DNA from: Parvimonas sp035282405
GTDB lineage: Bacteria > Bacillota > Clostridia > Tissierellales > Peptoniphilaceae
Assembly: GCF_035282405.1 (NCBI RefSeq)
Contig: NZ_JAYKBP010000002.1
Span: forward strand, 372,001 to 436,000
Direction: 5' to 3'
Length of the DNA: 64,000 nt
Shown here piece by piece: positions 59,268 through 64,000 of the stretch. The stretch's first letter is position 1; the number at the start of each line of letters is the position of its first letter. The notes under the pieces are model-generated. The model saw only the letters and a program-made list of their open reading frames with translations, did not search any database and was not told the origin of the DNA. The position numbers and the translations under genes are program-made.

Positions 59268-59678
59268 TTATTTATTTTCTGTATTCTTTGGCTTGAAAAA
59301 AGTTTTTCCCCAACCAATTAGCGAAGCCCCAAGATATCCTATTGTGTAATTTATAAAGATATCTCTATAAGCAGATTTTGCCAAAGGCTCTCTAAGTCCA
59401 GTTAGCCAAATATATCCAAACACTAATAAAAGAGTTGGAATGTAGATTATGATAGCCTTTAGCCAATAATTTTTAAGTTTCAAATTTTTAATCAATATAT
59501 ATGCAAGAACTATTATAAATACAATAATCGCTCTATCAATTTCATGCCAATTTCCATTTGGGTCTTCATACTTTCCATTCAAAAGATACAGCACACTATT
59601 AAAAATAGTCGCAATGGTATATAGCACCGAGTAAAGAAAAGTAGCCTGTTTTAATCAATTATTCCATATATATTTCAT
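59268..59678 (-). pseudogene. Membrane protein gene with in-frame TGA at codon 8
   Basis: A perfect GGAGGTAGAATT site precedes ATG AAA TAT ATA TGG AAT AAT TGA, after which the same frame continues LKQATFLYSVLYTIATIFNS and so on for 128 more codons with four membrane segments. The TGA at 59657-59655 probably replaces TGG (Trp). The remaining frame could begin at the GTG at 59627 but has no ribosome binding site there. It looks like a recent nonsense mutation or a base-call error. Family unknown. Confidence 0.7.
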
Positions 59679-59817
59679 AATTCTACCTCCATAAATTTAA
59701 ATTTATTTTCATAAGAATTAAAGAACTTTAACAACCATGATGCAGTTTTCTCCTTTTACTAGTAAAATTATGTCAATTATATCATATATATTTTATAACA
59801 TCAATTTTATATTAAAA

Positions 59818-61056
59818 CTATACTTTTTCTTTTTTTAAATATTTAACAAACCAAGATATTGTATTTTCCCATGATATAACCGTTTCATAATATATATCAT
59901 CTGTTTTATTCTTTTTATAACGGAGATTTGGAAGATATGGAATTGTATTCATATGTCCTAACGCTGTAGTTAATACAATATTCTTTTCGCTAGATCTTAT
60001 ATTTTTCATAATGTTGATTGAAGCTCTATAAGAATCCCATATTTCATCTTTTGTAGATGTAATTAATAGAAGAGGGCAAGTGATGTTTTTTATATCTATA
60101 ACTCCAGAATTATCAGTACTTGATTTTTTTATTAACATATTCATAATAAAATCCTTTATCTTAAATGGTTTATATTCTATTTCTTCACCACCATATGTCC
60201 AAGAAGAATGCTTAGAATTTCTTTTTCCTTTTAATCCTTCATAAACCCTGTCACTTGGAGAATTTAAAACTGCACATCTAATAGCATTGTATTTAGATAG
60301 AAACATTAATCCATACTCAGCACCCTTTGACCTACCATAAATTCCAATTTTGGAAGAATCAACAAAAGATAGCTTTTGTAGATACTTTAATGCCTCATCA
60401 ATATTTTCAAGTGGTATTCTATCTAAATTTGAATTTTGGTTATTCATCCCAAAATAACTTATAGCTAATGTTGTAAAGCCATGATTAGCTAATAACATCG
60501 CAATGTTTTGTGCTTTTTCAATTCCTCCATCACTACCTGATAATACTATAATAGCTGGCTTTTTGTTATTATCATTTTTATAAAACATTCTTCCTTGCCA
60601 ATTTTTTCTGATTATATCATAATAATCTATATTAAAATCTTTATAAAATCTATTAAAGGTTGTTTTAGCAAGTAATTTTTCATCCGACATAATTGAAATT
60701 TGATAAGTAACAACATCATTTAAAGGTAATTTTTTTAAGTCTCTAATACGTTTTTTATTAGTAATTGATACAGCTTTGAGAGATTCAAATAATCCCATAT
60801 TTCTAAAACCTATATAATCTCCACCTTTAGACGGTGAATTTTTAAGAGATACAGTACCATTTGAATCACTGAGAAAAACAGCCTCAGCCCTCCAAAGCGT
60901 ATTTTCTGACCAACTCATAGGAGCATTGATATTGTAAAAACAACTTGTTTCTAAAATAATTTTAACTTCTTCAAATCTTTTTAGTCCCTGAATACATATA
61001 TTAATCTTTGAATCCATAATTTTATTACTATCTTCGATTATTATTTTACAGCTCAT
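59818..61056 (-). CDS. Acyl-CoA thioesterase/BAAT-like alpha/beta hydrolase
   Basis: This protein of about 412 residues has an N-terminal beta domain (about residues 1-130) as in acyl-CoA thioester hydrolase/bile acid-CoA:amino acid N-acyltransferase (BAAT) proteins. The hydrolase domain has PAIIVLSGSDGGIEKAQNIA, then ISYFGMNN, nucleophile elbow IYGRSKGAEYG, and late TSTKDEIWDSY and ALGHMNTIPY for Asp and His. The second ATG of a pair is chosen because GGGAGG is about seven bases away. It overlaps the marR stop, showing coupling. It may cleave or transfer acyl groups on CoA thioesters or bile salts; this is inference. Confidence 0.8.
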   Translation of the reverse strand: MSCKIIIEDSNKIMDSKINICIQGLKRFEEVKIILETSCFYNINAPMSWSENTLWRAEAVFLSDSNGTVSLKNSPSKGGDYIGFRNMGLFESLKAVSITNKKRIRDLKKLPLNDVVTYQISIMSDEKLLAKTTFNRFYKDFNIDYYDIIRKNWQGRMFYKNDNNKKPAIIVLSGSDGGIEKAQNIAMLLANHGFTTLAISYFGMNNQNSNLDRIPLENIDEALKYLQKLSFVDSSKIGIYGRSKGAEYGLMFLSKYNAIRCAVLNSPSDRVYEGLKGKRNSKHSSWTYGGEEIEYKPFKIKDFIMNMLIKKSSTDNSGVIDIKNITCPLLLITSTKDEIWDSYRASINIMKNIRSSEKNIVLTTALGHMNTIPYLPNLRYKKNKTDDIYYETVISWENTISWFVKYLKKEKV

Positions 61057-61480
61057 CATATCCCTCCCAAACAATTACAATATCAGACATTAACTCACTT
61101 AATTGTTCAAAAAAATAATCATCATATTTACTAAAAATTATCTTCAAATTTTTTTCAATTTTTTTATGCTCTTCATCGTGTTTAGCACATACTATTTGTC
61201 CCTTTGTGGTTAGCTCAAGCACAATACTTTTCTTATTAATCTTATTTTTTTTGACACATTCTTTTTTTTCCAATATATTAACTACTTGCGAAATTGCACT
61301 TCGGCTTATATTTAATTTTTCAGCATATTCAACAAGTGTATAATTAGGATTATGTTCAGCCATTTTTAATAAATGTACTTCTGATAAATTTAAGTCAAAA
61401 ATTTTATGTTGTTTGTATTCTAAACTATGATATAACCTTATGAAATTTTGAAAATCATATAAAAATTTTTCATAATTCAT
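61046..61480 (-). CDS. MarR family transcriptional regulator
   Basis: This 144-residue protein has the MarR winged helix: LNLSEVHLLKMAEHNPNYTL, EYAEKLNISRSAISQVVNIL, EKKECVKKNKINKKSIVLEL. AAGGAGAT precedes the ATG at 61480; the longer ORF start lacks a site. It begins the operon with the BAAT-like hydrolase, and a palindrome sits just upstream. It probably senses a fatty acid, bile salt or aromatic compound handled by the hydrolase, which is inference. Confidence 0.92.
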   Translation of the reverse strand: MNYEKFLYDFQNFIRLYHSLEYKQHKIFDLNLSEVHLLKMAEHNPNYTLVEYAEKLNISRSAISQVVNILEKKECVKKNKINKKSIVLELTTKGQIVCAKHDEEHKKIEKNLKIIFSKYDDYFFEQLSELMSDIVIVWEGYDEL

Positions 61481-61492
61481 TTTATCATCTCC

Positions 61493-61515
61493 TTTTGTTA
61501 ACCTACTTAACAAAA
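61493..61515. promoter_or_regulatory. Palindromic operator upstream of the MarR gene
   Basis: TTTTGTTAA (61493-61501) and TTAACAAAA (61507-61515) are perfect arms around CCTAC, 13 bases before the MarR start. The size fits a MarR dimer site. Confidence 0.8.
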
Positions 61516-61734
61516 TAACATAATTATCCAAAAATGTCAACTACATATTAATATTATATTATTATTTTCATGCTATTTTTTCTAATCATCCAAATATTTT
61601 ATGATTTTTACCTATTATATTATATTATATTATATTACTTTCCTACTTTAGATTATATTATAAAAAAAGAAGGATTCTCAAAATTTATACAAAGAGATCC
61701 TCTATAAATTCAAATTTATTTTATTATATTTTGA

Positions 61735-62019
61735 CTATTTTCTAAAAATAGAAATCGGAACAAAATTTATAAAAATAGATATAACTATACAAATCAATAC
61801 ATTCTTAGCATTACTTTGCATAAACTCTAAAAACATACTCCAATTTCCGTTGGTAAAATAAAATTTATAAATTATGGCAGAATGAATAAAATTTATAGAG
61901 CATACTGCTGCTAGTAATAAACTTAACCTTTTAAAACCTATGAAATTTTCATCTTTATATTCCTTAATACGACCTATTATTGCAACAATAACTCCTACAA
62001 TTGCGATTATTAACCACAT
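61735..62019 (-). CDS. Small hypothetical membrane protein
   Basis: This 94-residue protein has three membrane segments (about residues 2-14, 28-48 and 68-90). AAGGAGG precedes the ATG. I recognise no family. It stands alone between the MarR operon and the acetyltransferase gene. Confidence 0.6.
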   Translation of the reverse strand: MWLIIAIVGVIVAIIGRIKEYKDENFIGFKRLSLLLAAVCSINFIHSAIIYKFYFTNGNWSMFLEFMQSNAKNVLICIVISIFINFVPISIFRK

Positions 62020-62095
62020 AACTACCTCCTTAAATTCTATTTTCCTTAATATTCTATATTTTACCTTATATTTATTGATATTTCAAATATAAAAA

Positions 62096-62123
62096 AAACA
62101 GTAAATCATATTGACTTACTGTT
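62096..62123 (-). terminator. Terminator of the GNAT gene
   Basis: AACAGTAA (62097-62104) pairs with TTACTGTT (62116-62123), with a long U-run on the minus strand. Confidence 0.8.
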
Positions 62124-62157
62124 AAACTGCTATATTTTAGCTTAAACAAAATCAAAT

Positions 62158-62601
62158 TTATAAATCTCTACGCAAATAAATCATATCAACCAATTGGATA
62201 CCATCTTCATATATTGGGTGATTATAATTTTCCGTAAAAAAATTTTTGACAGTATGGGAGCGAAAAAATCCACATTTTACATAAAAATCAATAGTTTTAG
62301 GACTATCTCCCGTGCCAACTTGTAATGTAGAAAATTGATTTTTATATTTAGTAACAACAAAATCAATCAGAATTTTTCCATAACCCATTCTTTGAAAATT
62401 AGGGTTTGTAGCAATGTTCTTTATTTCAAGAACTCCATTTCCCTCATCAGTAACTACACATTCAGATTTAACACCATTATCATCTAAAACAAACATTATT
62501 CCTCTATCAATATATTTATCAATCATATCTTCTTGTTCATCAGCAAGAAGCAGAAGTTCCATATACTGCTTTTTATTTTTTCTAATTTCCAATATCTTCA
62601 T
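62158..62601 (-). CDS. GNAT family N-acetyltransferase
   Basis: This 147-residue protein has the GNAT core: CVVTDEGNGVLEIKNIATNP (strands 3-4), the acetyl-CoA loop NFQRMGYGKILIDFVV (QxxGxG/A) and TIDFYVKCGFFRSHTVKNFF in the C-terminal part. It resembles YvbK-like acetyltransferases. The substrate is unknown. A weak AGGAT precedes the ATG. It has its own terminator. Confidence 0.9.
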   Translation of the reverse strand: MKILEIRKNKKQYMELLLLADEQEDMIDKYIDRGIMFVLDDNGVKSECVVTDEGNGVLEIKNIATNPNFQRMGYGKILIDFVVTKYKNQFSTLQVGTGDSPKTIDFYVKCGFFRSHTVKNFFTENYNHPIYEDGIQLVDMIYLRRDL

Positions 62602-62700
62602 AAATTTATCCTACAATCTCAACTTATTTTATCTATTATATTCATCATCAAATGATTATATATCCTTAGAGCAATCATATTGTATTTTTTGTAATTTTAA

Positions 62701-63459
62701 TTATATATATTTTTCAAACCTCGATTGTTCAATTACCTTATCTCCAAGTAAAGTAATTGCTTTTTGTGGACATAGACTTATACATCTGTAACACATTGTA
62801 CATTTATTTTCAGGGATAGCTTTTTTATCTTTGATGTGAATATTTTTCATCGGACAAACCCTACTACATAAACCACAACCATTACAATCATCGCTTATTT
62901 TTAATTTATCGGTATATCCCATAGTTTTTCGATAAAACCATAGCCTTTGCCCAAAAAGTCCCTTCATATGTGCAATGAAAGATAGTCCTTCTCTTGGATA
63001 TCTTCCCTGCTTAATCTGTTCTGCAACTTCTTCTAATCTTTCATCAGCATTTTTTACGATTTGTCTGTTTTCTTTAATATCTTTTTTCAACAGCTTACTG
63101 TCGCAAACGGAATCGGGCATTTTTATCTGTATGCCTCCCAGAATTTCTGCTCCATATTTTTTAAAAATTCTTGCAGTACATCCCGTTCCATCCCCACTGA
63201 AAAGTCCCATTGTATTTATACAAAAAACATTTTTCCCTTCCCAAAGCGAACAATTTTTCATAATAAAATCTCGTACCATAAAAGGCGCATTAGAAAATTG
63301 AGTTGGATAGCCTAAAAAAATTACATCCTCTTTCTTTAATAAATCTATAATCTGTGGATTTTCCAAAGGAAGACATTTTGATTTATCATCTATCAAATAT
63401 ACAAGTTTTTCAACACAATGTTTAGTATTTCCAGTTCCACTTAGATAAATGCCTATCAT
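62701..63459 (-). CDS. EFR1 family ferrodoxin (flavodoxin plus two [4Fe-4S] clusters)
   Basis: This 252-residue protein has an N-terminal flavodoxin-like domain (IGIYLSGTGNTKHCVEKL, then VIFLGYPTQFSNAPFMVRD) and a C-terminal bacterial ferredoxin with CNGCGLCSRVCPMKN and CTMCYRCISLCPQKAI. It fits the EFR1 family of anaerobes, presumed electron carriers. AAAGGAGG precedes the ATG at 63459; the ORF extends seven codons upstream. It lies 31 bases after the partial hydrolase gene on the same strand. Confidence 0.92.
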   Translation of the reverse strand: MIGIYLSGTGNTKHCVEKLVYLIDDKSKCLPLENPQIIDLLKKEDVIFLGYPTQFSNAPFMVRDFIMKNCSLWEGKNVFCINTMGLFSGDGTGCTARIFKKYGAEILGGIQIKMPDSVCDSKLLKKDIKENRQIVKNADERLEEVAEQIKQGRYPREGLSFIAHMKGLFGQRLWFYRKTMGYTDKLKISDDCNGCGLCSRVCPMKNIHIKDKKAIPENKCTMCYRCISLCPQKAITLLGDKVIEQSRFEKYI

Positions 63460-63490
63460 ATATTCCTCCTTTAAATCCAATCTATCAATT

Positions 63491-64000
63491 CTACTTTTCT
63501 ATATTAGCTAAAAATTCTTCCACTTTTTCCAAATATTCTTTCGGCTTATCTCCGTGAATATTATGCATAGAATCAAATCCTTCAACTAAAATACTACCTT
63601 TAATCAATTCTTTAACACGCTTTGCATCTTTTTCATCCATTGCAGAAATCAGAAGTCCATCTTCATTATAATAAGAAGGAGCTGTATTTTTTGGTGGTTT
63701 TACATGTAATATACAAGTAGGAACAGTAATTTCTTTCAACAATTCTTCTTGTTTTATTCCCTTAAAGAAACTGAAATCATAAAATGCATCTCCAAATCTT
63801 AAGTCATAATCACCAGTTTTATCTTGTAAATTCGCTGTTAATTGAAGTAAGGTATTTACTCCTAACTTTGGCGGATAATACCAAATAATTGGTATTTTAG
63901 TATTATCCTTTTGAAATCTTTTCATTGCAGGTTTAGCCACAATTTTATCCCAATTATCTTTTCCGCCCTCATTAAACAATTTTCGCATCGGATCATTTTT
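63491..64000 (-). CDS. Alpha/beta hydrolase, 5' part beyond the window
   Basis: The frame is open to the right edge of the window, so the N-terminus with the oxyanion loop and nucleophile is not seen. The visible 169 or so residues give the C-terminal part: LLKEITVPTCILHVKPPKNT, then SAMDEKDAKRVKEL and GFDSMHNIHGDKPKEYLEKV. These provide the Asp and His regions of a typical hydrolase. It lies directly upstream of the EFR1 gene and may be cotranscribed with it. The substrate is unknown. Confidence 0.7.
   Translation of the reverse strand, partial: KNDPMRKLFNEGGKDNWDKIVAKPAMKRFQKDNTKIPIIWYYPPKLGVNTLLQLTANLQDKTGDYDLRFGDAFYDFSFFKGIKQEELLKEITVPTCILHVKPPKNTAPSYYNEDGLLISAMDEKDAKRVKELIKGSILVEGFDSMHNIHGDKPKEYLEKVEEFLANIEK

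Noticed and set aside
61612..61636. Short TTATA tandem repeat
   Set aside because: It is a simple AT microsatellite in an intergenic region; no function can be argued.

Overview
The window is strongly AT-rich throughout, with short intergenic spacers, strong AGGAGG-type ribosome binding sites, rho-independent terminators and frequent TTG/GTG starts. This fits a low-GC Gram-positive anaerobe. The gene content (two-subunit glycine cleavage P-protein, 2-hydroxyacyl-CoA dehydratase-like proteins, EFR1 flavodoxin-ferredoxin, CarD/YacL, tal-glpX-rho order) suggests the Tissierellia, with a Parvimonas/Peptoniphilus-like organism as my best guess. That placement is inference, because no rRNA is present.

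Layout. 0-2.3 kb: ModE-like regulator, formate/nitrite channel, two small envelope proteins and a probable 6S RNA. 2.3-8.5 kb: a TetR-controlled FAD/NAD reductase with two matching palindromes, an ATP-NAD kinase-like protein, and a secreted LCAT-type lipase whose 3' end has been tandemly duplicated with a small membrane-protein gene. 8.5-9.4 kb is a very AT-rich gene-free stretch. 9.4-13.4 kb is the glycine cleavage operon gcvT-gcvPA-gcvPB; gcvH is not here, but lipA and lplA at 23-25 kb provide the lipoylation it needs. 13.5-23 kb: old yellow enzyme, a broken PH-domain-like gene, an alanine symporter, an ABC-F ATPase, a purine permease behind a ykkC-family (probably PRPP) riboswitch, and a hydrolase.

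25-31.5 kb: zinc-type ABC permease and ATPase facing a Fur-family (Zur-like) regulator, a tRNA-His/tRNA-Leu operon, an RNase H-like protein, CarD, YacL and two membrane-anchored unknowns. 31.6-36 kb: a class 3 lipase with a membrane-anchored partner, then a DUF3343/2-hydroxyacyl-CoA dehydratase-like module. 36.3-42.5 kb: FMN riboswitch and ribU, an amino acid permease, an ABC exporter, and a uracil permease preceded by a Phe-rich leader ORF ending at a terminator. 42.5-47.8 kb: a dispersed inverted-repeat element, flavodoxin, rho, glpX, transaldolase and a methyltransferase.

47.9-64 kb is more accessory. It holds a KilA-N/DUF3800 two-gene operon, an MFS/CPBP/TetR operon with twin operators, a MATE/TetR operon, relics of a duplicated hydrolase, an LRR protein, another repeat copy, a gene with an early in-frame TGA, a MarR/BAAT-like hydrolase pair, a GNAT, an EFR1 ferredoxin and a truncated hydrolase at the edge.

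The best candidates for something new are the KilA-N/DUF3800 pair, the class 3 lipase with its membrane partner, the secreted lipase with its duplicated membrane partner, the uracil permease leader (which looks like pyrBI-type UTP-sensing attenuation), and the 71-bp and roughly 230-bp dispersed structured repeats.
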